Shown here one piece after another: positions 9,804 through 18,158 of a DNA stretch of 64,000 nucleotides. The notes beneath the pieces are model-generated. The model was not told the DNA's origin and did no database searches. It saw nothing but the letters and a program-made list of their open reading frames with translations. A program made the position numbers and the translations under genes. The stretch is from the NCBI RefSeq assembly GCF_000429945.1, contig NZ_KE386994.1, forward strand, positions 116,394 to 180,393, read 5' to 3'. Source of the DNA: Desulfogranum japonicum DSM 18378. Lineage in GTDB: Bacteria > Desulfobacterota > Desulfobulbia > Desulfobulbales > Desulfobulbaceae. Within the stretch, counting starts at the first letter, position 1. Each line of letters starts with the position of its first letter.

Positions 9804-10643
9804 GTGGAAAAAACATCAGATCAGGTCAATGATTATTCCCGTAAAGCTATTCGCAGGGAAGTTGTGCGCGAGGGATTGACTCATTGGCTGACCCTGTATC
9901 CCACAGCAGTTGGAATTCCCATCGGGTTGGCTGGATTTCTTTTTCATATGCCCGTGCTGTATTTTGGCCTGGTCGGTACGTTGACTTTAAGCCTTGCCAG
10001 TGCAATCATTCATGTTTTCTTCAGAGAAGAGACCATTGGTGCCCGCTATCTTGAGCGTCTCTCTAAAAAAATAAAAGCAGAAGAAACACGGGCATTGGCC
10101 TCCCTTCAGGAGGATTTACAGGCATGCAGACAACAGGTGGTTGGTGGTGAACATGCTGTTCAGGCTACCGAACAGTTCGCCCGCTTGCAAAGGAAGTATG
10201 AGAATGTACGCATAGTACTGGACAAAAAACTGCAAAGAGGAGAATTGACCTATGGTCGATTTATTGGAGCCGCAGAACAGGTCTATTTGCGTGGGCTTGA
10301 GAATTTGAAGCAATTGGTGGTTGTGCTTCAGAGTTTAAGCAGTATTGATACTGAATATATCAGGACCAGGCTGGATATTTTGAACATGAAAACAAAGCGT
10401 GATTCAGCGGATGTGAAGGAACAGGAAACCTTGCACAACAGAATCACGCTGATGGAAAATCAGCTTGCCCTGGTGAATCAGCTGCTGACTGTTAATGAAG
10501 AAGCAATGACTGCACTGGAGGAAACTACCGCCGCCATTGCGGCCATGCAGACAACCGGAACCACCTCCCATGAAGAGTATGATTCTGCTATCTTGCAACT
10601 GCAGGAAATAGCAGGTAACGCGCATTTGTATAACCGAAGATAA
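9804..10643 (+). CDS. Two-helix membrane protein with long coiled coil
   Basis: The start is GTG at 9804; an AAAGGGAG SD lies about 10 bp upstream. The 279-residue product has a charged N-terminus, two closely spaced membrane helices at about residues 30-75 with a short loop, and then about 200 residues of predominantly helical, Gln/Glu/Arg-rich sequence typical of a coiled coil facing the cytoplasm. I do not recognise a named family. It lies 11 bp before the telA-like gene, and both products are helical and cytosol-facing, so it may be the membrane docking partner of the TelA-family protein. Confidence 0.75.
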   Translation: MEKTSDQVNDYSRKAIRREVVREGLTHWLTLYPTAVGIPIGLAGFLFHMPVLYFGLVGTLTLSLASAIIHVFFREETIGARYLERLSKKIKAEETRALASLQEDLQACRQQVVGGEHAVQATEQFARLQRKYENVRIVLDKKLQRGELTYGRFIGAAEQVYLRGLENLKQLVVVLQSLSSIDTEYIRTRLDILNMKTKRDSADVKEQETLHNRITLMENQLALVNQLLTVNEEAMTALEETTAAIAAMQTTGTTSHEEYDSAILQLQEIAGNAHLYNRR

Positions 10644-10654
10644 AGGAGAGCGAG

Positions 10655-11863
10655 ATGGCGCAGCTCAGGCATAAAGAAGAGGCCCTGCAAGTGGCAGATG
10701 CAGCCGATGTACAACTTGAATTAGGGATTGAAGAAGAACCTGTACTTGAAGGAGATTCTGCTGATCCTGCCTTGCAGAAACTGGCTGACGAGTTTGTGCA
10801 AAAGATTTTGGAATTTAATCCTGATGATGCTTCTCAATCAGTATTGCGAAGCCAGAATGTTGCATCTGTGGAAAATTTGGGAGCAAAAATACAAAAAGAA
10901 TCTGCTTTGCGCAGTGCCATGCTCAAAGAACCGATCCAGAAGCTGGCATCAAGAGGGGAAGATGGAGGGGAAGTTGCCAATGCCCTGGTAGATCTGAATA
11001 TGGAAGTTGAAGAATTGGATCCAGGGAAGTTTGATTTTGAGGCTGGATGGTTTCCACGTATGTTCGGCTTTATTCCTGGGGTCGGAAAGCCGATTAAACG
11101 TTACTTCATGAAATTTGAGTCATCCCAGACAGTTCTTGATGCCATTTTCAGATCTCTGGAAGACGGTGCTGATATGCTCAAACGTGATAACATCACGTTG
11201 ACTGAAGACCAGAAGAAATTGAGAGAATTGTCAGGGAAATTACGTCGTACCATCAATCTGGGACAAATTGTTGACCAGAGATTCAACCAGGTATTGGAAC
11301 AGGAAATACCTTCCGACGACTCCCGCTACAAGTTTATAGAAGAAGAACTGCTGTTTCCACTGCGTCAGAGATTGATGGATCTGCAGCAGCAGCTCGCTGT
11401 TACTCAGCAGGCTGTTTTAGCCATTGAAATCATTACACGTAATAACAAAGAGCTTATCAGAGGCGTCAACAGGGCCATAAATGTGACAGCCAATGCTTTG
11501 AATGTTGCTGTGACCGTAGCCCTTGCCCTTGCCAATCAGAGAATAGTGTTAAACAAGATTGAGTCGGTGAATGAAACCACCAATAAGTTGATTGGTGATA
11601 CAGCCAGACAGTTGAAGGAGCAGGGGACAGAGATTCACAAGCAGGCCGCATCCAGTCAGCTTGATATGGAATCCCTGAAACAGGCTTTTGCTGATATTAA
11701 CGCGGCCCTCGACGATATATCTCATTTCAGGCAGAAAGCACTCCCTAAAATGGCATCCACACTTAACGAGATGGATCAATTAACCCTGCAGACAGATGAA
11801 GCCATCACCCGATTGGAAAAAGGCACTGAAGTCAATCCTGTTATATATCTCGAAATTGATTGA
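10655..11863 (+). CDS. telA: TelA/KlaA-family protein (toxic anion resistance family)
   Basis: This 402-residue soluble, mostly helical protein has the family landmarks: a central GWFPRMFGFIPGVGKPIKRY-like segment after an acidic lead-in, the YFMKFESSQTVLDAIFRSLEDG segment, and a long helical C-terminus with NRAINVTANALNVAV. TelA (PF05816) was named for tellurite resistance on plasmid RK2 and recurs in chromosomal Ter-type stress loci; its biochemical activity is unknown. No Ter genes are present here. The association with OmpA-tethered binding proteins and an ABC importer argues for an envelope role. An AAAGGAGAGCGAG SD precedes the ATG. Confidence 0.9.
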   Translation: MAQLRHKEEALQVADAADVQLELGIEEEPVLEGDSADPALQKLADEFVQKILEFNPDDASQSVLRSQNVASVENLGAKIQKESALRSAMLKEPIQKLASRGEDGGEVANALVDLNMEVEELDPGKFDFEAGWFPRMFGFIPGVGKPIKRYFMKFESSQTVLDAIFRSLEDGADMLKRDNITLTEDQKKLRELSGKLRRTINLGQIVDQRFNQVLEQEIPSDDSRYKFIEEELLFPLRQRLMDLQQQLAVTQQAVLAIEIITRNNKELIRGVNRAINVTANALNVAVTVALALANQRIVLNKIESVNETTNKLIGDTARQLKEQGTEIHKQAASSQLDMESLKQAFADINAALDDISHFRQKALPKMASTLNEMDQLTLQTDEAITRLEKGTEVNPVIYLEID

Positions 11864-11922
11864 TCGCTCTTTTTAAACATGCTCGTTTGCTCGAACAGAC
11901 ATCGATATTTGCTATCTTGTAC

Positions 11923-11989
11923 CTGTCCATAAATGGTTTTCGAATTCTGCGCATGTCTTTATTTGGGCACAATCCTCATTTATGGACAG
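11923..11989. repeat. Inverted pair of the ATTTATGGACAG motif
   Basis: CTGTCCATAAAT (11923-11934) and ATTTATGGACAG (11978-11989) form a perfect 12-bp inverted repeat with a 43-nt spacer, placed between telA and the importer genes. It could be an RNA hairpin, an operator or the two ends of a small dispersed element. The right arm creates a spurious upstream ATG for the next gene. Confidence 0.6.
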
Positions 11990-12014
11990 ACACTATCTTA
12001 CCCAGGAGGATAGG

Positions 12015-13082
12015 ATGAATTTAAGAAATAGAATTATTGCTACGATTATTGGTGTGCTTATGTATCTTTTACCTGCTCTGTCTTTTGCAGGTGAAAGCTA
12101 TCGCATTGCCTGGTCCCATTATACAGGATGGGAACCATGGGAGTATATACAACAGTCTGGCATTATGAATAAATGGGCAAAAAAATATGGGATCGACAAG
12201 GTTGAAATCACGTTGGTAAACGACTACATCGAAAGCATTAACATGTACACCACCGGTCATTTTGATGGTTGTGTCATGACCAATATGGACGCCCTGACCA
12301 TTCCGGCTGTAGGTGGTGTGGATTCGAGTATAGTAGTTGTCGGTGATTTTTCTAACGGGAACGATGGTATCGTCGTGTTAAATGGAACCGACGTCAAGGA
12401 TCTTAAAGGGGCCAATCTGCGTATTGTGGAGTTGTCCGTATCCCATTACTTGCTTAGTCGTGCTTTGGATTTGCATGGTCTAACGGAAGGTGACCTCAAT
12501 CTTATTAATACCAGTGATGCAGATATTGCAGCCCTGTTTGTTTCGGAAGCTGAAAAAGATCCAAAAGCCGCAGCATGTACCTGGAATCCATTATTGATGC
12601 AGGTGAGAAATGTGGCTGGAGCTAACCTGGTTTTTGATTCATCCAAAATTCCAGGTGAAATCATCGACTGCCTGGTTGTACGATCTGATGCACCAGAAAA
12701 CCTGAAAAAAGCTTTGACTGGAGCCTGGTATGAGGCAATGTCCATTATGAACGGGCACGAACAACAGGGGAAGGAGGCATTGGAACTTATGGCGCAATCT
12801 GCCGGAGGAACACTGGCAGAATTTAAAGCACAGCTGAAAACAACCCGTATGTTTTATTCTGCAGCTGAGGCCGCGGCCTTTACCAACGGAGCACAACTTA
12901 AAGAAACAATGGAATATGTTCGCACATTCAGCTTTGACCACGGGCTGTATGGAGATGGTGCGCCAAGTAAGGATCTGGTTGGAATTCGTTTTCCCGATGG
13001 TTCGGTGATCGGTGATACCAATAATGTCAAACTTCGATTTGATGCAACGTATATGAGCCTGGCTGCACAGGGACAACTGTAA
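12015..13082 (+). CDS. ABC transporter periplasmic binding protein (urea/nitrate/taurine type)
   Basis: I chose ATG 12015, preceded by AGGAGG at 12004-12009, because the product then begins with a signal peptide (residues 1-25, ending SFAG); the in-frame ATG 33 bp upstream lies inside a repeat. The 355-residue protein resembles the binding proteins annotated as putative urea transporter components near urea carboxylase genes (SYRIAWSHYTGWEPWEY, VGGVDSSIVVVGDFSNGNDGI). No urea carboxylase or urease gene is nearby, so the substrate is uncertain. It is the dedicated soluble binding protein for the permease and ATPase that follow. Confidence 0.85.
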   Translation: MNLRNRIIATIIGVLMYLLPALSFAGESYRIAWSHYTGWEPWEYIQQSGIMNKWAKKYGIDKVEITLVNDYIESINMYTTGHFDGCVMTNMDALTIPAVGGVDSSIVVVGDFSNGNDGIVVLNGTDVKDLKGANLRIVELSVSHYLLSRALDLHGLTEGDLNLINTSDADIAALFVSEAEKDPKAAACTWNPLLMQVRNVAGANLVFDSSKIPGEIIDCLVVRSDAPENLKKALTGAWYEAMSIMNGHEQQGKEALELMAQSAGGTLAEFKAQLKTTRMFYSAAEAAAFTNGAQLKETMEYVRTFSFDHGLYGDGAPSKDLVGIRFPDGSVIGDTNNVKLRFDATYMSLAAQGQL

Positions 13083-13103
13083 TATTACAAGTAGACGGCA
13101 GTG

Positions 13104-13937
13104 ATGAAAAATAAAGCAAAATTCTGGGGAATCCATGCTGCACCGTCAAAATGGTTGAGCTGGTTTTTATTCGCTCTGCCTTTTGTCCTGCTTATTTTGG
13201 GTTACCTGCTTGCCTCCGAATATCGGCACAGGCAAAATCCATCGGATAAGTTGCTGCCATCCTTCAGTAAAATGGCAACGACCATGCAACATGTCGCTTT
13301 TGAAAAAAATAAACGGACAGGTGAATACCAGCTTTTGTCAGACACTTTGGCCAGCCTTAAGCGTATCGGTACAGGTCTGGGGATGGCAGCGTTATTGGGG
13401 GTGATCTGTGGGCTTAATTTAGGTCTGTTTCCTGGAATTCGGCATTTGTTTCTACCGCTGTTGACCTTTGTGTCCATCATCCCCCCCCTGGCAATTCTTC
13501 CCATGCTGTTCATTGTCTTTGGAGTGGATGAGCTGGCCAAAGTCGTTTTGATTTTTATTGGTACCTTTCCTGTTATAACGCGAGATATCTATCTTACAGT
13601 CAAGAAGATTCCCAGGGAACAGATTGTGAAAACTCTAACCCTGGGTGCCTCCCAGATCTCTTTGGTATACCGTGTGGTGTTACCGCAGATTTTTCCCAGG
13701 CTTATTGAGACGGTACGAATAAATATGGGGCCAGCCTGGCTTTTCCTCATTGCATCCGAAGCCATTGCCGCACAATCCGGGCTGGGTTACCGTATCTTTC
13801 TTGTTCGGCGTTATCTGGCTATGGATATGATTATTCCATATGTGCTGTGGATTGTATGTATTGGCATTACTGTGGATTGGATTTTGAAGAGTCTTCTGCG
13901 GTACAAATTTTCATGGTATATGAAGCAACAGGGATAA
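13104..13937 (+). CDS. ABC transporter permease, SsuC/TauC/NrtB type
   Basis: This 277-residue inner-membrane permease has about six helices and the binding-protein-dependent inner-membrane EAA-like loop near LGASQISLVYRVVLPQIFPR. It starts at ATG 13104; a GTG immediately before is also possible. It follows the binding-protein gene by 21 bp and is followed by the ATPase gene within 2 bp. An N-terminal extension of about 75 residues before the conserved core includes one membrane helix, as in other members. It forms the channel of the importer of this cluster. Confidence 0.9.
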   Translation: MKNKAKFWGIHAAPSKWLSWFLFALPFVLLILGYLLASEYRHRQNPSDKLLPSFSKMATTMQHVAFEKNKRTGEYQLLSDTLASLKRIGTGLGMAALLGVICGLNLGLFPGIRHLFLPLLTFVSIIPPLAILPMLFIVFGVDELAKVVLIFIGTFPVITRDIYLTVKKIPREQIVKTLTLGASQISLVYRVVLPQIFPRLIETVRINMGPAWLFLIASEAIAAQSGLGYRIFLVRRYLAMDMIIPYVLWIVCIGITVDWILKSLLRYKFSWYMKQQG

Positions 13938-13939
13938 GT

Positions 13940-14842
13940 ATGCAGACAGAATCGCTTCGAGCAAACAGTTTTCTTTTCTTTGAAGATGTCTATAAATCCT
14001 ACGGTGCAAAGGTGGTGCTGGATGATATTGATCTGGCCGTAGCCAGGGGAGAAATTATAACCGTGGTGGGGCCAAGTGGTTGCGGCAAATCAACTTTGTT
14101 GAGGTTGGTTCTTGGTCAGGAGTTACCTTCAAGAGGCCAGGTTACGCTGGAGGGAAAAAGCGTTGGTCTGCCCGATGTCACCAGAGGAATCGTGTATCAG
14201 AAATATTCACTGTATCCGCACTTGACTGTGCTTGATAATGTGTTGATGGGACCGAGGCTGTCCATGCCGCTGCTAAAGAGGTGGCGGGTGCGTGGTGAAT
14301 TACGTGAAGAAGCCTTTACATATTTACGTAAGGTCGGGCTGGCTGAACACTATCGTAAATATCCCCATGAGCTTTCCGGTGGTATGCGTCAGCGTGTAGC
14401 CATTGCACAATCGTTGATCATGAAGCCGAAAATATTGTTGATGGATGAACCTTTTGGTGCACTGGATCCGGGAACCAGGGAGAATATGCAACTTTTTCTT
14501 CTGGAATTGTGGGAAGAATTTAAAATGACAATATTTTTTGTCACCCATGATCTTGAAGAGGCCGTGTTTCTAGGTACTCGTATTCTGATTTTGTCCCAGT
14601 ATTATACCGATGATCGAGGTGACGGTTCCCATGCCAACAGAGGTGCGAAAATAGTATTTGATACAGCACTTCCCAAAGAGGCACAATCAACCTCTGTAAA
14701 AAGCGTTGCCGCTTTCGGTGCTCTGATCCAGCAGATCAGAAGGGAAGGATTTGATCCGGATTACCTTCAGCATGCTCGCGATTTTAACCTCAATCATCCT
14801 TATTCCTTTCAGACTTTGCGCAGAGAGGAGAACGGGATATAA
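13940..14842 (+). CDS. ABC transporter ATP-binding protein, SsuB/TauB/NrtD type
   Basis: The ATG at 13940 follows the permease stop directly; the frame is open further upstream but that would run through the permease gene. The 300-residue product has Walker A (GPSGCGKST), a Q-loop (VYQKYSLYPH), signature LSGGMRQRVAIAQSL, Walker B (ILLMDEPFGALD) and H-loop (VTHD). A roughly 60-residue C-terminal extension after the ATPase core has no recognised domain. It completes the importer and is the last gene of the 5547-14842 cluster. Its TAA coincides with the left end of a MITE-like repeat, which may act as the transcript end. Confidence 0.92.
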   Translation: MQTESLRANSFLFFEDVYKSYGAKVVLDDIDLAVARGEIITVVGPSGCGKSTLLRLVLGQELPSRGQVTLEGKSVGLPDVTRGIVYQKYSLYPHLTVLDNVLMGPRLSMPLLKRWRVRGELREEAFTYLRKVGLAEHYRKYPHELSGGMRQRVAIAQSLIMKPKILLMDEPFGALDPGTRENMQLFLLELWEEFKMTIFFVTHDLEEAVFLGTRILILSQYYTDDRGDGSHANRGAKIVFDTALPKEAQSTSVKSVAAFGALIQQIRREGFDPDYLQHARDFNLNHPYSFQTLRREENGI

Positions 14843-15004
14843 GGGGCATGAAAAAATAAATTATCCAATCTTGCTTGCCTCTCAAACTCGGTAACATCGT
14901 GGTGTCAATGGTTCCATACTGGCCGTATTGAGCCGTTGACGCCACGATGTTACCAAACCGATAAGCTACACAATTTTTGGATATTTATTATTTTCAGCGA
15001 CCCT
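14841..15004 (+). repeat. MITE-like palindromic element, copy A
   Basis: This 164-bp imperfect palindrome has ends AAGGGGCATGAAAAAATAAA and, inverted, AGGGTCGCTGAAAATAAT. The core hairpin at 14890-14954 has near-perfect GGTAACATCGTGG.../...CCACGATGTTACC arms. Three more good copies are at 34671, 49480 and 58919 and a decayed one at 38210. It has no coding capacity and lies at the stop codon of the ATPase gene. Confidence 0.85.
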
Positions 15005-15117
15005 GCTGAAGCTACGTTGTAGTCCTCTTTTATTCTGATATATTGCAGGTAACCTGTTGCAAGAAAAGAGAACTTGTCAATATGAGTCACTTTCCCCCTC
15101 CCTACGAATAGGTAGTA

Positions 15118-15936
15118 TTACAGCAGGTTTTTATAAAATGGAATCCACTTTTCAATCATAGGCACCAGCGTATTTTCGTCTTTCATGGACTGCAGATATG
15201 CATTCGCCTTGTTCAGGATTTCTGTGTTACCAGGGTGTACTGCCCAGGCGGTGTATTCCCGTGTCAAGGGAACTATAACCGGCTTCAATCCTTTATCACT
15301 GTATTGTGCTCCATAATAGAGATTGGTTGGCAGGTCGTAAACCAAAACGTCTATGCTTTCGTCCAGGAGTGCAAGAACAGCTTTGTTTGCGGAGTTGAAC
15401 TGTATTCTGTTTCCCCTGGCTCTATTTTGTTCAATGAGGTAGTCACCGGTGGTCCCTTTCACCGTACCTACCTTCATTACCGGATTAAGGAGTGCAGGGA
15501 AACCCTCGCTGAACCGGTTATAATCCTCTCGGCGGACCAGGGAAATCTGGCTTGTTACCATATAGGGCTCGCAGAAATTGATTTGGTATTTTCTTGCTTC
15601 TGTAATGGTCATCCCTGACATGATAATGTCAATTTTACCATCAAGGAGAGCAGGGATTTGTTCTGTCCACTTTAGTTCGACCAGACTGAGTTTTTTTCCA
15701 GTGTATTGTGCAAGCCCTTTTGCAAAAGCAACCTCCAGCCCAATGGCCTTGCCATGATCACGGAATACCAAAGGTGGGTCGGTTGGCGTAATTCCAACCT
15801 TGAGGGTATCCTGTCTCGCAGATTCTTCTATTTTGCTGGGAGAAAGGCCACTGTTTTGTGCGCATCCACATATTAACAGAGTAATTCCTGTGAAACAGAA
15901 AAAAGTAAGAAAAAGAAGCCAGTGGTTATTCTTCAA
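15118..15936 (-). CDS. Amino-acid-type solute-binding lipoprotein (SBP_bac_3)
   Basis: This 272-residue protein has a signal sequence ending in lipobox LICGC (Cys near residue 25). It then carries a family-3 binding fold (VGITPTDPPLVFRDHGKAIG, LLDGKIDIIMSGMTITEAR, FCEPYM), which normally binds polar amino acids. No amino-acid permease or ATPase is beside it. Instead it is the last gene of an MCE lipid-transport operon and overlaps the DUF3124 gene by 11 bp. It may be an orphan receptor or a repurposed subunit. Confidence 0.88.
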   Translation of the reverse strand: MKNNHWLLFLTFFCFTGITLLICGCAQNSGLSPSKIEESARQDTLKVGITPTDPPLVFRDHGKAIGLEVAFAKGLAQYTGKKLSLVELKWTEQIPALLDGKIDIIMSGMTITEARKYQINFCEPYMVTSQISLVRREDYNRFSEGFPALLNPVMKVGTVKGTTGDYLIEQNRARGNRIQFNSANKAVLALLDESIDVLVYDLPTNLYYGAQYSDKGLKPVIVPLTREYTAWAVHPGNTEILNKANAYLQSMKDENTLVPMIEKWIPFYKNLL

Positions 15937-16429
15937 TTGATTCTCCTTTGATGACTATGCCTCTGGAGATAAACGAGATCCCCTGTTGCATTTTCGTGCC
16001 AATGGAAATGGATTCAATAATTGGCTGTGTGGCGTCTTTTTTCGTTTTCCAGCTGACAAGAAATTTAGCTCCTGATCCACCCTGGTTTTCTGATTCATGA
16101 ACAATATATTGCATGGAACCCAGTGGCTGGATGGATAGGGGGGCCTTCAGATAGTGCTTGATCAGGTTTCCCTCTGAATCATAAAAATCAACTTGGTGAA
16201 GAGTGATAGCGTTTTCCGGATCAGTATTGCGAATAGAGAGGGTGGCGGTGAGGAGGAATGGTTTGTCACCATAGCGTTTGTCTGCATAGATATGACTGTA
16301 TAAAGGAACATAGACGAGCTGTCCGGTCCATCTGGCAAGATTGGTCATCCCACCGTAGGCATCAGGTTTCAACCAGCAAGAGAGTATGAGTAAAAAAAAC
16401 AGACAGGTACGTTGAAAAGAGAGAATCAT
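15926..16429 (-). CDS. DUF3124 periplasmic protein
   Basis: This 167-residue protein has an N-terminal signal peptide (about residues 1-26) and a beta-rich body. The motifs VYVPLYSHIYADKR, LTATLSIRNTD and a C-terminal GISFISRG match the DUF3124 family, whose function is unknown. It begins one base after the pqiC stop on the same strand and overlaps the next gene, so it is firmly part of the Mla-type operon. A role in envelope lipid handling is inferred from context only. Confidence 0.85.
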   Translation of the reverse strand: MILSFQRTCLFFLLILSCWLKPDAYGGMTNLARWTGQLVYVPLYSHIYADKRYGDKPFLLTATLSIRNTDPENAITLHQVDFYDSEGNLIKHYLKAPLSIQPLGSMQYIVHESENQGGSGAKFLVSWKTKKDATQPIIESISIGTKMQQGISFISRGIVIKGESIEE

Positions 16430-17068
16430 CTAGTCGTCCTCTGTATGGGATTGTTGCAGACCGATGAGTGTATCCGCTATCTGCCCGCTGAGTGTAGAAA
16501 TGGCTTGGGATCCGGCTGTGACCTGATGCGGATAATCAGGTATGGCAAGCTCGGTACTGAGAGCAAATGAAGAACGTTTAACAACGCGTTGGGTTTTTGA
16601 ATTACTGATGGTCCAGTTTGCCAGGGTGTTAAAGGTATTGTTTGTCATGGAAAAATCTTGGATATTTACCTCTATACGGTAATCATACTTGGCATACCTG
16701 GGGCCAGGGTAGACGGCTATGTTGGGTGAATGCAGCAGGGCTCCCAGATTCTGGCTCAAAACGGTTGTCAATTGCTGATCCAGAGGGGCAGCCCAGGCGT
16801 GCGTACGGGCGATGGTTACGGTGGTGCCGTCCGGACGGCTGAGTATACCAGGGTGTTGCAGCAAGGCTGCCAGTTCAACGGGCATGATCAGAATCATTGC
16901 AGGGACCAGCGGCTCCTTACCCGGTAGCTTTTCCTGTCCATTCACATCCAGTGGGTACAAAGCGTATTGATGCATTTTGGTCGTCGACCCAACACACCCA
17001 CCCAGAAACAAGCTACAGCACAGAGACAGAAGCAGGATTGGTGTTCTCATAGTCAGCAAAGACCTCAT
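16430..17068 (-). CDS. pqiC: PqiC/YmbA-type lipoprotein (DUF330)
   Basis: This 212-residue lipoprotein has lipobox LGGC (Cys near residue 25) and an ABC-type auxiliary fold (YALYPLD, PVELAALLQHPGILSR, YRIEVNIQDF). PqiC proteins sit at the outer membrane and receive MCE (PqiB-like) tunnels. Here the gene follows the MCE gene by 73 bp, which supports the same role. The start is ambiguous: ATG 17068, or ATG 17050 with a GAGG 12 bp upstream; both give a good lipoprotein signal. Confidence 0.85.
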   Translation of the reverse strand: MRSLLTMRTPILLLSLCCSLFLGGCVGSTTKMHQYALYPLDVNGQEKLPGKEPLVPAMILIMPVELAALLQHPGILSRPDGTTVTIARTHAWAAPLDQQLTTVLSQNLGALLHSPNIAVYPGPRYAKYDYRIEVNIQDFSMTNNTFNTLANWTISNSKTQRVVKRSSFALSTELAIPDYPHQVTAGSQAISTLSGQIADTLIGLQQSHTEDD

Positions 17069-17141
17069 GTGGTTATGCAGAAATTATTGCAGCTGCCTGC
17101 CTCAGGCGTTATCTGATGTGGCAGCCTGAAATCATAGTATA

Positions 17142-18158
17142 TCAGTTTTGTGGGGGTTGTTCTTTCCTGCCAAACAAAAGGGATTCGGGAGATTGTCGCA
17201 GCAATTCACTGAGATTTTTTACTGAACGGGCCGTTTGCTTGATCTCCAGTAGCGTTTGAGAAAAGTCATACGTAATATTGCCTGTTTCGTCAACCATATC
17301 CTGAAGTTGTTGCAAAGTCTTGTGTAGAGTGAATAGTATTTGGTCAGCGTCAGCAAGAATTTTTTGAGATTGTATCCCCAATGGTGTGAGCTCGTTTTTT
17401 GCCGTCTGTACAAGTAAAGTCGTTTCTGAACTCAGGCTGTCAAAACTTTCAAGACTTTCATCTGCATGTTGCATGAGTGCTGGTACGTCTTGTTTCATCG
17501 TTGTTATCAGCTCGTCAAATTCCAGCATTGCATGTTGAAAATTGTCCATTGCTTCTGAGAGATGTTGTGATGTCAGAATAGTGTTTACATTGTCCAACAG
17601 TCTGTTTGTTTTGGTTAGCAGGTCGTGAACCGGTAAATCAGTTAGCGTTTGGGTAAGTTGCTCCAATCCGGATGGAAGGGTGGGAATTTCAAAAATATTT
17701 GTATTCTGTCCGTGAAGCGTGATCTCTGTTTCAGGATGAAAGGCCAGGTCAATGTAGAGCTTCCCTGTTACCAGGCTGCTTATTTTCAGTTGTGCGCGCA
17801 ATCCTTTTTCAATGAGTTCGTTCAGTGATTGGCGTTGAAGATTTTCTTCGAACAGGGGAGATGTTTTGCTTTCTGTTTTGGCCTGTCGGTCAATTTCAAT
17901 GTAGACAGGAATAGTATAGTTGCTTTCCTGATAATTGAAATCTATGCGAATATCTGTAACTCTGCCAATCTTGACCCCACGCAAGCTCACCGGAGCGCCT
18001 TTGTCAAGGCCATAGAGAGAACCTGTGAAATAGAGGATACACTTGATGGGGCTTTGTTGAAGTTGCAGATTACCGAGAATGATCGTTGCTCCAATGGCGA
18101 TGACAAGGGATACAAACACAAAGGTTCCGATCATTGTTGGATTTGCCTGCCTGCTCAC
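17142..18158 (-). CDS. mlaD: MCE/MlaD-family lipid-binding protein
   Basis: This 338-residue protein has one N-terminal membrane anchor (about residues 10-28) and a single MCE domain (about 38-115; LYGLDKGAPVSLRGVKIGRV). It continues into a long helical C-terminus (about 170-330) rich in Leu/Gln/Thr that probably forms a helical barrel or needle. It is larger than E. coli MlaD (about 180 residues), so it resembles the single-MCE-plus-helix type that can reach a PqiC lipoprotein. The start overlaps the ATPase stop by 4 bp. Confidence 0.9.
   Translation of the reverse strand: MSRQANPTMIGTFVFVSLVIAIGATIILGNLQLQQSPIKCILYFTGSLYGLDKGAPVSLRGVKIGRVTDIRIDFNYQESNYTIPVYIEIDRQAKTESKTSPLFEENLQRQSLNELIEKGLRAQLKISSLVTGKLYIDLAFHPETEITLHGQNTNIFEIPTLPSGLEQLTQTLTDLPVHDLLTKTNRLLDNVNTILTSQHLSEAMDNFQHAMLEFDELITTMKQDVPALMQHADESLESFDSLSSETTLLVQTAKNELTPLGIQSQKILADADQILFTLHKTLQQLQDMVDETGNITYDFSQTLLEIKQTARSVKNLSELLRQSPESLLFGRKEQPPQN

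Noticed and set aside
11982-12014. Upstream ATG for the urea-type binding protein
   Set aside because: The ATG is part of the repeated motif; ATG 12015 has a strong SD and starts the signal peptide.
14841-15004. Palindrome A as a simple transcription terminator
   Set aside because: It has no T-run after the core, and the same 160-bp unit with conserved ends recurs elsewhere, so a mobile element explains it better.
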